A stretch of DNA of 64,000 nucleotides from positions 13,931,493-13,995,492 of the forward strand of contig NC_133287.1 of NCBI RefSeq assembly GCF_005239225.2, written 5' to 3'. This DNA comes from Populus alba. Lineage: Eukaryota; Streptophyta; Magnoliopsida; Malpighiales; Salicaceae. Both the position numbers and the translations under genes were made by a program. Every line of letters begins with the position of its first letter. Position 1 is the stretch's first letter. Of this stretch, positions 54,826 to 64,000 are shown piece by piece. The notes beneath the pieces were generated by a model. That model saw nothing but the letters and a program-made list of their open reading frames with translations. It was not told where the DNA came from and did not search any database.

Positions 54826-57800
54826 ATCTTGATATTCTTTATTTTGGGTCTTGAAGACACTTTTGGATGAATGATTCAAAAAGAAGTAAATTGGTGATAA
54901 TTGACAGTTTTGACCTCTAATCAATGTTTTGTGCAAAACTTGAGCTTTAGAGGTTGAAATGAAGTGATTACAGTGGAATTAGAAAGCTAACATCTATACC
55001 TTTCTATACATATATAGCAAGAAAAATAAAAAGAGAAAGAGCTTAGAAATCACAACCTTCAAAGATAAATCTCGCATTCTGCCAATGTTGACCTTTGGCC
55101 ATTCCAACTTGAATATCTTTAGTTATAGAAGCAAATTCAATTGTTTTGGATTTCTGACTTGAAGACCTATAATCTGACCAAATTTCAGCAAAAGAAGAGC
55201 TTATATGAGGGAGATATGAGTCTTTTAAGATGACACATGAGTTTTGCTAGAAAAAAGGTTTTGTGAACAAACAAATCCAAAGTACTTCTCAAAGCATCCA
55301 AACCGGCATCCAAGTTTTTATTTCAGCAATTTAGCTCCTCTAAGTCAAAATTTAAAGCTTGAAGATTTTATGAAAGGTTATTTCTTTTTTGTTTTAGAAA
55401 AATAGTTATTGAAATACTTAAATGTAAATTGTCTGCTTAGAAAATGACTATTTTGTTGGAAATGGATTAGGGTTTCCTAGGAAATAAAAAGAAAGAGAGA
55501 AAGGAAAGAGGGGCGACTAGAAAAGAGAAGAAAAACACACCATTTCCTCCAAAAACCAACATCATGCATTTGTTTTTTTGATTAGTTGTTCAATAGATAT
55601 ACAAGGAAAAACTCTTTTTCTTAGTTGCAAGGATACAGAAACCTTCAGATTTCAAGAATTGTGAGATCTATTTTACCTATTCTTTTCAATTTAATAGATT
55701 GAAAATCAAGATTCTTTTGCAAAGAAAACCTTTTGCTTAAATTTCAAACAACGTTCTTGTTGCTAACATATTTTTTTCCAACAAACTTAAGGGTGGATGA
55801 AGGGTCATCTAATTCTTAATAAAAAAACAATTAAGGCAGCCTAAACGCACATGGTTATGGTTTTTAAGCCCAGATGTGCCTGAGCCTTTTTTTCATTTGT
55901 TTTGTAGAAATTTTTTCCTTTATTAGCTTTTTTTTTTTCATAATTTTTCATGATATTTCTAATAAAATATGATTTAATTTTTATTAATTTTACGAATAAG
56001 ATTTCATCATTTTTTATTTTATTTTAGTAGGTATTCTCTCTTTGTAGCCACACTTAGATTTTGTTTTCTTTTCTATATGTGTTTTTTTTTATAATTGTTT
56101 TATTAAATAAAATATTGATTTTAAGAAACAATGTTATTAAATGCAATTGAGTCTATGACTCGTGTCTTAAGATTAGATGTCTACACCACATCTAGTTAAA
56201 TATTTTTATCTTTATTCATTATCATTTGATTAAATAACAATTATTCTAAAAAACAAAGTTATTAAACACAATAGTGTGTTTGTGTTACAATATCAAATAT
56301 CTTTATCTATATTCTATCTTTCTATTTTTTTTTTAGTTTAGTCTTTGGTTATTATTAATAACTTTTTTTATGCTTTATTTGCACAAATAATGGTTTCATT
56401 AAATAAAAGACTTATTCTTAAGAAATAAAATTATTAAACGCAACTAGGTGTATGATCCACATTGGGAGATAAAATATCTTAATCTATATCTTTCCTTTTA
56501 TTTTTATAGTTTAGTCTTTAGTTATTGTTAACAATTTTTTTTTTTTATGTTTATTGACTTGGATGATTCTTGATTAATTTAATTAGTTACATGCATAAAC
56601 TTTTTGATTTATGATTGAGAAGTTTTAAATGTCTAAAAACATGTTGAAAAGGTCTGCATAGTTATTTATTTATTACTAAAACAATTATTCAACCCACAAA
56701 AAAGTGTGGATCAAATAGCTAGTTATATTTGTATTAAATGTACGCATGTTCATGGATAATCTTTTCCATATTAGCAACATTGCCCTCTTTGTACTAAATA
56801 GTATTTGGCCAATTCAATACATTTATCTTCCAATACGATTTTGGAATTATAGGTGGGAAAGGAATTGATATAACAAATAAACTAAAAGAGAAATGTGTAT
56901 TCAATAATGTCATTTACTGTAGCTCTAGACTTAGATTCATTATGGATTATGAATAGTGAAGTTATAATTTTTCCCTTTAATCCAAAAACATTTAGCTTGG
57001 CTGATCCTTAGTAAGTTTTTTTTTTTTTTTTTATGAATAGTAAAAAAACTAAAATACCTCTTGAGAAAAATAAAAAAAATTTGGTGTGTGGGAGCAGTTT
57101 TGGATTTTCACTTTTGAATTCACTATTAAGTTAATAAAATACCCTTAATGTTAAAAAAAACATTGCCTTTGATCAAAGATAATTTTTCTTTTATTTGTTT
57201 TTGTAATTTTTTGGTTTTTATAGGGTAGTTTAGTCTTTCAACCAAGAGTATAAACATTCGTGTCCATTCGCCAACGCGTGGGTGTTGCCTTCGTACTTTG
57301 GTTGGCACATGCAGCATCTCCTAGTGGCCAAAACTACCCTTCTACCATGTAATTCAAAGATTTGTTATGTCCTCTCTCTCTTGGTGCACTGCGAGAGGAG
57401 GTGAGGCGGTTTGTCCTTATGAACCTTTTTTTTTTCTTCTTTTCTCTCTCCTCCCTAAAAAACTTAATGTTGGTCTACTTTGTTATAGATATTTCAAGTT
57501 CAATTCTTATTAATGGTATCACACATCAATGTTGTGTTTGGTTCAAAACTTCCTATATAGGTTTCACCATCGAGGTTGACTTAACTTTCACATATTGGTT
57601 CATTCATTGTAGTAAATTTAGATTTCATATTTTAATATCTTGCCTCACACACATAATTTACATGATATTCTTCCCTTTTTTAAAATGATCATAATTTATT
57701 TTTTTGCCTTTTCATCTAGTATTATGGTTACTAAGAACCCTAACTGCTTATTAGAGATTTTATTGGCCCAATGCTTGTTACATGGGTTGAGGAGAAAAGC

Positions 57801-58291
57801 TTAAGGGAATTAAACATTGCATTATCTATATATTAGTATCTGCAACCCGAGTTACTAAGCTCGTTGGGGTGTCTCAACACCTAATGCCCTAAGATCAACT
57901 GGTCTGAGAGTCATTAGCCGAAAGCTCGTTACATGGGTTAAAAATGCATTGTGTTTTAAGTTATATGTATATATTCAAAAAAAAAAAAAAAAGAAGATAA
58001 TAATCCCAACCCAAGAAAGTTAACCTTAAACATTAGAATAGAATATTGTTTTCTTCCAATAAAAGTCTCATTATCTATCTTTTCATACATTGAGCACATA
58101 AAAAGGAAGGTTTATTAATATTTTGTTTAAAAGGTATTGAACAGATATATATAAATTTAATGAGAGTTTGTTTATCTGAATAGATTAATGGAAGTTAAAT
58201 AATGAATGCCTTGCTTTGTGGAATTTGCAAATTGTTTTTCTATTTTAACACTTTGATTACTAGAGACTGGTAATAAGCTAGTTGGGGGGTG
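54614..58291. other. Intergenic DNA with microsatellite and old repeats
   Basis: A (CA)n microsatellite lies at 54776-54823. The stretch 54830-55800 has no gene and resembles decayed LTR DNA. At about 56120-56560 three degenerate units of 125-165 bp share 'ttattaaa.gcaa' and 'tagtttagtctttggttatt'. From about 56850 to 57330 an AT-rich repeat has phrases like 'gtgaagttataatttttccc'. No frame over 110 codons is supported. Confidence 0.5.
54776..54823. repeat. (CA)n microsatellite
   Basis: About 24 uninterrupted AC dinucleotides. The His-Thr repeat frame across it is an artefact. Confidence 0.95.
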
Positions 58292-58451
58292 TGATTAGTA
58301 CTTAAAAGTGTATTTTTATCAAGGTTTTATATCATCATTTTGCACTTGAAGTATCAATAACTCCTTAACAAAACATGTTTTATAATAACAAGTCTGATTC
58401 TATAAGATACTTTTAATTTATGATAAATGTTCATCTTAAATGCAGGCCTAT
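58292..58451 (+). mobile_element. 5' fragment of an older Athila-like LTR
   Basis: This 160-bp piece starts TGATTAGTACTTAAAAGTG exactly like the LTR that follows, covers the first 160 bases of that LTR, and stops at 'gcaggcctat' where a second TGATTAG start begins. It is best read as an older LTR into which the next element inserted. Confidence 0.75.
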
Positions 58452-60222
58452 TGATTAGTACTTAAAAGTGCATGTTTATTAAGGTTTTATATCATCATTT
58501 TGCACTTGAAGTATCAATAACTCCTTAACTAAAGCATGTTTTATAATAACAAGTTTGATACTATAAGATACCTTAATTTATGGTAAATGTTCATCTTAAA
58601 TGCATGTCTATCACATAAATAAAAGGATTGAATGATGAGTTTAAGTATTGAAACTGAAAGGACAAAGAGATGGCTAAACTTAGAAAAGAGATGCTGGTGC
58701 AGTCCAAACCGGAACATTGCTCGGTAATTGGATCATATCTAGAGCTCTAGATCTCGGATTTAGGTCCATTTTATATGGATGGAAAGGTAAGACAAAGGCC
58801 TACAACTTTCATGAGGAGCCCAAGATTTAAAAAGGCCATTTTGAAGTCCAAATTGAAGGACCAACGAAGAAGTCCGAAGCTGTCCTGCAGCCCAGACACT
58901 ATTTAGTGTTCAGCCCATATCTTGAGTTCTAGAAGTCCAAATGACCTCATCTTTTTTTTGTTGGAAAGCTGAGACAATTTCCTAGAACATTCCTGAGGAT
59001 TCTGGACAAATTATGATGTTAGCAATGACGTCTTGTTCAGACAAGAAGATAAGGATTGTCACCAAGTCAAGATGTGGCCACCCACTCATCAATTAATTAA
59101 CAAATCAATAGTTCCAAATTTTGGCCTATAAAAGGAGGCACTTACCATTTATTGAGGCATCTCGATTTCCAAATCAAGATCATGCTCTTGCTTTCTCTCT
59201 TTGTATTGCTTATGTTTTGCTTTCATTAATATCAAGTTTATGCACTTCATTTCCTTTCTTTTACTTAGTTAACTTCTTTCTCATTTATGTTCTTATCTTG
59301 TTCATTTATGTTTCTTTCTTTCATTATGTTTAGCTAAGTTAATTATGTCAAGGTGAAAAGGGTACACTAATGATGTAAGAATAAGTATAATATAAACTTA
59401 ACATGGACCTTAACGTTGGATACTAACATGTTTTATATGTGTTATCTTGTTCACTTTTAATACTTTGCTTGTTAAATGGTTAATCTAGATTTATGTTGTA
59501 TAACACTTGGTACAACAAATACTTGGTACTTTCATAGCCCATACTGTATGGTATAACCGACACCTGAGCTATGAAAGAGACTTGATTTGTTGTTAACATA
59601 AGTTATAATCATGAATGCCTGCCAACATTTACAAGTATTAGCTATATTCGAATAAATAACTAATGTAATCATGTTAACAATTTATAATCTGATTGGAACC
59701 TCCTTTATGTGTGGTTTCCAATTGAGTAATAAGAGTTTATACTATACTTGTTTGAAGTACCATTAGTGGATCCTCTAACCTTGACATTTATTTTTATCGT
59801 TGTTTAATCCTTACATTAATCTTTCATCTCAAAGTTCTCATTAATTTCTTCATCTTCTTCTTCTTTTACTACTACTACTACTACTACTACTACTGTTATT
59901 ATTATTATTATTTACATTATGTTTATATTATATAAGATATCTCTTCGATCTTTTCATAAACTCAGTATATAGGCTGGAAACCTGTGACCCGATCTTTTAA
60001 ATCATTCTCAAGTGTAACAACGCCACGTACTGAGTATTATTATTATTACTATTATTGTTATTATTGTTGTTGTTGTTATTGTTGTTGTTGTTGTTGTTGT
60101 TGTCTTGTTATTTATAATTTATACAATTAACCTCTCTATGGTTCGACCCCGGTCTTGCCGGGTTATTTATTACTTTGACACTCCTGCACTTGGGAGAAGA
60201 CATCAAGCTTTTGGTCGTGTCA
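58452..60222 (+). mobile_element. 5' LTR of the Athila-like element
   Basis: The 1,771-bp LTR starts TGATTAGTACTT and ends GGTCGTGTCA. It is the same family as 30867-32483 (solo) and the reverse-strand copies at 8527-10118 and 63542-64000. It has a TATAAAAGG promoter at 59127-59135. Long simple-sequence tracts (ACT)n/(ATT)n/(GTT)n between about 59866 and 60110 differ in length between copies. A tRNA-Asp primer binding site follows. Confidence 0.88.
59127..59135 (+). promoter_or_regulatory. LTR core promoter (TATAAAAGG)
   Basis: GGCCTATAAAAGGAGGC is conserved at the equivalent place in the minus-strand LTR near 9438-9446 and decayed in the solo LTR near 31541. It is the likely Pol II TATA box of the element. 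Confidence 0.6.
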
Positions 60223-60228
60223 AGTTTT

Positions 60229-60246
60229 TGGCGCTGTTGCCGGGGA
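60229..60246 (+). promoter_or_regulatory. Primer binding site matching tRNA-Asp
   Basis: TGGCGCTGTTGCCGGGGA starts seven bases after the LTR end. It matches the complement of the 3' end of plant tRNA-Asp (TGGCGCCGTTGCCGGGGA) at 17 of 18 positions. Use of tRNA-Asp is typical of the Athila/Tat branch of Ty3/gypsy, so it supports the family call independently of the protein. Confidence 0.88.
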
Positions 60247-60456
60247 GGTAAATTCTTGTATAAATTATAATATTTAATTTATTTTCTCTTTTCACTTTTC
60301 ATTTTATCTAACTTTTGTTTTCTTTGTGTTTGTTTTGTTTCTTTTTTCTTCTATTTTCTTTTCTTCCTTTTATTCTCTTTTTACACGTGCATGCGAGTTT
60401 GGTCAAGTACATTAAGTGGTCGACTTTGTAGGGTATCCTCATCATTTTCAGAAAAT

Positions 60457-62403
60457 ATGGCCGAAGAAGATAATCAATTGCTTCATAACGAGAATAATGA
60501 GAATAACCGTATGAGAACACTTAGAGACCACATGAATCCTACAAGAACAAGTGCACCCTCATGCATAGTTTTCCCTCCTGATGCATCTCATTTTAATTTT
60601 AAGCCAGACATTATTCAACTTTTACCTTCTTTTCATGGCTTAGACCTAGAAAATCCATACTTGCATTTAAGGGAATTTGAGGAGGTTTGTAATACCTATA
60701 ATGACTCAAATTGTAGCATGAACACCATTCGATTAAAGCTTTTTCCTTTTTCATTAAAAGATAAAGCTAAAACATGGCTACAAAATTTGAGACGAGGATC
60801 CATTCGTGCTTGGGATGAAATGCAACAACAATTTTTAAAGAAGTTTTTTTTGTCTCATAAAACAAACTCTTTTAAAAGACAAATCATCACTTTCACTAAA
60901 AAACCAGGAGAAACATTTTACCAATGTTGGGATAGGTATCGAGAGTTGCTTAATACTTGCCCACATCATGGTTTTGAAACATGGAGATTGGTTTCACATT
61001 TTTACGAAGGTTTAACACCTAGAGATAGGCAAATGGTTGAATTGATGTGCAATGGAACTTTCGAAGATAAAGACCCTAATGAAGCAATGGAATACCTAGA
61101 CTTACTAGCCGAAAATGCTCAAAATTGGGACACCACAGGTACTTATGAGGCACCAAGTAAAACTCAACCTCATACATCTAGTGGAGGTATGCACAACCTT
61201 AGGGAAGATCATGACCTCCAAGCCAAGTTTGCATCTTTAGCTAGAAAAGTCGAAGCACTTGAATTGAAAAAGAGTGGTCAATTAAAATCTATTCAAGACA
61301 TTGTGTGTCAAATCTGTGAAGCCAAGGAACACTCAACAAATGATTGTCCAACTTTGCCTTCTTTTAGGAAATGCCTTCATGAACAAGCTCATGCTTTAAA
61401 CAGTTTCCAAAGACCCAACCATAACCCATACTCACAAACGTATAACCCTGGTTGGAAAAATGACCCAAATTTCAGTTGGAAGAGTGATAGCAACAATGCA
61501 CAAACTTCACAGCCACCATTTCAAGCACACCATAATTTTAAAAATTCTCATGGATATGCACCTCCTTATGCTCCACCTCCTAGAAGAAATCTTGAAGAAA
61601 CATTGCATGCATTCATTGAAAAGCAAGAGACAATAAACACTCAACTTGCTCAAAGCATGACAGATTTTAAAGATGCTCTTGCAAAATTAACATCTGCTCT
61701 CAGTTTCCAAGAGAAAGGTAAGTTTCCATCTCAACCACAACAAAATCCAAAGGGGCAATACAATGCAAATGCAAGTAGTTCCGAAAGCCAACACATGGAT
61801 CAAGTCAAATCAGTCATCACTTTTTGTAGTGGTAAGGTTATTGAAAAACCCATTCTTGAACCTTGTGAGAAAGATGATGAGTCTATCTCTGAGGGTAAGG
61901 AAGGGGTTGAACCTGAACATTGCAAAGAAAAGGCTGATTCCTTGCCAGTACTTCCATTTCCTCATGCCATGACCAAACAAAGGAAAGTCAATCACAACTC
62001 TGAAATCTTTGAAACTTTTAAAGAGGTAAGGATCAATATACCTTTGTTGGATGCTATTAAACAAGTACCTTCCTATGCTAAATTTTTAAAAGATCTATGC
62101 ACTGTGAAGAGAAAATTGAATGTGAAAAAGAAAGCCTTTTTAGCCGAACAAGTAAGTGTCATTCTTCAGAACAATAATGCTTTGAAATATAAAGACCCTG
62201 GTTGTCCTACAATTTCTTGCTTTATTGGAGAACATAAAATTGAAAGAGCCTTACTTGACCTTGGAGCTAGTGTGAATTTACTTCCATATTCAGTTTTTCA
62301 AAGTCTCAATGTAGGTGAGTTAAAACCAACTTTTGTAACTCTTTTACTTGCTGATAGATCGGTAAAAGTGCCTAGAGGAATAGTTAAAGATGTGTTAGTA
62401 TAA
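60457..62403 (+). CDS. Athila-like Gag-protease polyprotein
   Basis: The start MAEEDNQLLHNENNENNRMR at 60457 is chosen over an in-frame ATG 22 codons upstream because the Gag similarity begins there. The Gag capsid region follows: LLPSFHGLDLENPYLHLREF, LFPFSLKDKAKTWLQNLRRG, FYQCWDRYRELLNTCPHHGF, PNEAMEYLDLLAENAQNW. A zinc-knuckle-like CQICEAKEHSTNDCP lies near residue 290, then a low-complexity linker. The aspartic protease (ERALLDLGASVNLLPYSVFQ) has D-L-G-A in place of D-S-G-A, as commonly seen in Athila elements. The frame is open from 60391 to a single TAA at 62401-62403; the sequence continues in the same frame beyond it. A frame this long without other breaks suggests it was under selection recently or inserted recently. 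Confidence 0.88.
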   Translation: MAEEDNQLLHNENNENNRMRTLRDHMNPTRTSAPSCIVFPPDASHFNFKPDIIQLLPSFHGLDLENPYLHLREFEEVCNTYNDSNCSMNTIRLKLFPFSLKDKAKTWLQNLRRGSIRAWDEMQQQFLKKFFLSHKTNSFKRQIITFTKKPGETFYQCWDRYRELLNTCPHHGFETWRLVSHFYEGLTPRDRQMVELMCNGTFEDKDPNEAMEYLDLLAENAQNWDTTGTYEAPSKTQPHTSSGGMHNLREDHDLQAKFASLARKVEALELKKSGQLKSIQDIVCQICEAKEHSTNDCPTLPSFRKCLHEQAHALNSFQRPNHNPYSQTYNPGWKNDPNFSWKSDSNNAQTSQPPFQAHHNFKNSHGYAPPYAPPPRRNLEETLHAFIEKQETINTQLAQSMTDFKDALAKLTSALSFQEKGKFPSQPQQNPKGQYNANASSSESQHMDQVKSVITFCSGKVIEKPILEPCEKDDESISEGKEGVEPEHCKEKADSLPVLPFPHAMTKQRKVNHNSEIFETFKEVRINIPLLDAIKQVPSYAKFLKDLCTVKRKLNVKKKAFLAEQVSVILQNNNALKYKDPGCPTISCFIGEHKIERALLDLGASVNLLPYSVFQSLNVGELKPTFVTLLLADRSVKVPRGIVKDVLV

Positions 62404-63441
62404 GTTGATAAATTCATTTATCCTGTGGATTTTATTGTCTTGGACACGCAACCTGTTGAAGCATGTAATTCATTTCCTATTATTTTAGGATGTCCGTTTC
62501 TTGCAACTTCTAATGCATTGATTAATTGTAGGAATGGACTCATGAAGTTATCTTTTGGAAACATGACATTGGAGATGAATATTTTCAACATTTGCAAGCA
62601 GCCTGTAGATGATAATGATTTACAAGAAGTACATCATATTGAAGAATTAGTTCATTATCAACTTGAATCTACTTTGAGTAAAATTGAGTTGGATGAATCT
62701 GAAGATTTACAAATGATTTATTCTCAGGAAGAAATCATGGATGAAAAAGGCACCAAAAATATTGATGCTGATTTTGTGTCAAAAGTGACAATAGATTTGA
62801 CATCTGACATCCCACCAATCGATGATTACTCTCCTGACAAATCCTTACTTTCTCTTAGTTCAATGCCTTGGTTTGCTAAAAATATCAATTTTCTTCCTTT
62901 AGGAGATTTGCCAGCTCACTGGAGTACTAAAGATAAAGGAAAGTTTTTGAACGAAATGAAGAACTTTTATTGGGATGACCCTGACTTACTCAAATATTGT
63001 CCTGATCAAAAATTTCATAGATGCATTCCTGACAATGAGGTAAGTAGCGTCATTAAACTTTGTCATTCTGAAGCATGCGGGAGTCATTTCTCATTAAGAA
63101 AGACGACTGCAAAAATCTTACAAAATGGATTTTATTGGCCCACCATGTTCAAGGACACACATGCATTCTGCAAAACTTGTGAAAATTGTCAAAAAGTTGA
63201 TATTGGTCAAAAAGTTTTGCTTTATAATTCTCGACTCCATTTATTTCCTGAAAAGCTAAGATTTAGATGGAGCGGTCCATTTATTTTGAAACATGTGTAT
63301 CCTTATGGGGCCCTTGATATTGAGAATCCAAAGAATGACAATGTTTTGAAGGTAAATGAACATCGTTTAAAAGCTTACTTTGATGAGTTTCCTAGTGAAA
63401 ATGAATCCATTGGTTTGAATGATCTTATTGATAAAGCTTGA
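62404..63441 (+). CDS. Athila-like pol remnant: protease end, integrase zinc finger and integrase tail
   Basis: It is in the same frame as the upstream Gag-protease, separated by one TAA. It continues the protease ([40 protein letters not shown]) and a spacer. At about 62810 it goes directly to the segment that normally follows RNase H ([40 protein letters not shown]) and to the integrase H-H-C-C zinc finger ([29 protein letters not shown]). At about 63195 it jumps again to the integrase C-terminal tail ([53 protein letters not shown]), ending at 63441. Reverse transcriptase, RNase H and the integrase catalytic core are absent, yet both joins keep the frame. It cannot be autonomous. An initiator for this part is uncertain; the first downstream ATG-like position is not convincing. 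Confidence 0.85.
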   Translation, partial: VDKFIYPVDFIVLDTQPVEACNSFPIILGCPFLATSNALINCRNGLMKLSFGNMTLEMNIFNICKQPVDDNDLQEVHHIEELVHYQLESTLSKIELDESEDLQMIYSQEEIMDEKGTKNIDADFVSKVTIDLTSDIPPIDDYSPDKSLLSLSSMPWFAKNINFLPLGDLPAHWSTKDKGKFLNEMKNFYWDDPDLLKYCPDQKFHRCIPDNEVSSVIKLCHSEACGSHFSLRKTTAKILQNGFYWPTMFKDTHAFCKTCENCQKVDIGQKVLLYNSRLHLFPEKLRFRWSGPFILKHVYPYGALDIENPKNDNVLKVNEHRLKAYFDEFPSENESIGLNDLIDKA

Positions 63442-63541
63442 TTATTTTGTTTTTCTCACATTTTTTTTTTGTTCCTTTTTGGTGTGACTTTTGTTTTGCT
63501 AGTCTCTCTCTCACCCCGGTCAAATGGCGGATAACGGTACT

Positions 63542-63806
63542 TGACACGACCAAAAGCTTGATGTCTTCTCCCAAGTGCAGGAGTGTCGAAATAATAAATA
63601 ACCCGGCAAGACCGGGGTCGAACCACAGAGAGGTTAATTGTATAAATTATAAATAACAATGCAACAATAATAACTATAATAATAACAATAGTACTAGTAG
63701 TAATAGTAATAATAATAATAATACTCAGTATGTGGCGTTGTTATACCTGAGAATGATCTAAAAGATCAGGTCACAGGTTTCCAGCCTAGATACTGAGTTT
63801 ATGAAC

Positions 63807-63840
<34 letters not shown>

Positions 63841-64000
63841 GAAGAGAAGGAAGAAATTAATGAGAACTTTGAGTTGAAAGATTAATGTAAGGATTAAACA
63901 ACGATAAAAATAAATGTCAAGGTTAGAGGATCCACTAATGGTACTTCAAACAAGTATAATATAAACTCTTATTACTCAATTGGAAACCACACATAAAGGA
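63542..64000 (-). mobile_element. Athila-like LTR in inverted orientation, runs off the window
   Basis: It begins TGACACGACCAAAAGCTTG, the reverse complement of the end of the LTR at 58452-60222, and continues as a reverse copy ('aagaccggggtcgaacca', 'ggtcacaggtttccagcct') past the window end. A forward element should have a direct 3' LTR here. It belongs either to another element inserted in the opposite orientation or to a rearranged copy. Confidence 0.9.

Noticed and set aside
54676..54870. 64-codon frame with His-Thr repeats
   Set aside because: Product of the (CA)n microsatellite.
57362..57688. 108-codon plus-strand frame at 57.4 kb
   Set aside because: It has no recognisable domain, is AT-driven and low-complexity in part, and lacks supporting splice or promoter context.
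60136..60175. tRNA gene suggested by GGTTCGACCCC
   Set aside because: No acceptor stem, D arm or anticodon arm can be arranged around it, and it is part of the LTR family; kept only as a B-box-like observation.

Overview
The window is nuclear DNA of a flowering plant, almost certainly a eudicot and probably a woody rosid of the Populus/Salix type. The genus is inferred from how the interspersed repeats look to me; the plant assignment is solid. The DNA is very AT-rich, the genes have introns with GT-AG boundaries, and most of the sequence is nested transposable elements with a few single-copy genes between them. A 500-base run of N marks an assembly gap at 8027-8526.

Layout. 1-8 kb: intergenic DNA with two decayed SAUR (small auxin-up RNA) genes on the minus strand. 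8.5-10.1 kb: one LTR of an Athila-like Ty3/gypsy element on the minus strand, cutting into a CACTA transposase. 10.1-18.4 kb: two defective CACTA (En/Spm) elements, their 5' arms head to head, rich in subterminal and internal tandem repeats. 18.4-20.0 kb: a minus-strand gypsy remnant with a Harbinger/Tourist-like MITE in its protease. 20-22 kb: three minisatellite fields. 24.6-28.2 kb: an intact five-exon minus-strand DUF1666 gene, predicted 763 aa. 30-33.5 kb: a minus-strand gypsy remnant carrying a solo Athila-like LTR with a perfect 5-bp target duplication. 34.2-34.7 kb: a copia integrase remnant. 35.3-41.7 kb: a complete, recently inserted Ty3/gypsy chromovirus (943-bp LTRs, TTTAG target duplication) with broken reading frames. 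43.9-48.7 kb: the first exons of a CNOT10-like gene, with one exon duplicated, directly followed by an intact DAYSLEEPER orthologue, a domesticated hAT transposase. 49.1-54 kb: a second copy of the minus-strand gypsy family. 54.3-54.6 kb: a decayed 18S-ITS1 ribosomal DNA fragment. 58.3-64 kb: an Athila-like element with large in-frame deletions in pol, bounded on the right by an LTR in the opposite orientation.

The genes most likely to matter to the host are the DUF1666 gene and the DAYSLEEPER orthologue. The rest is a record of insertion, nesting, deletion and recombination between elements. I see no CRISPR, bacterial operon or unknown defence-type system. The least ordinary signals are the CNOT10/DAYSLEEPER arrangement, the rDNA fragment decayed mostly by transitions, and the pol-deleted Athila derivative.
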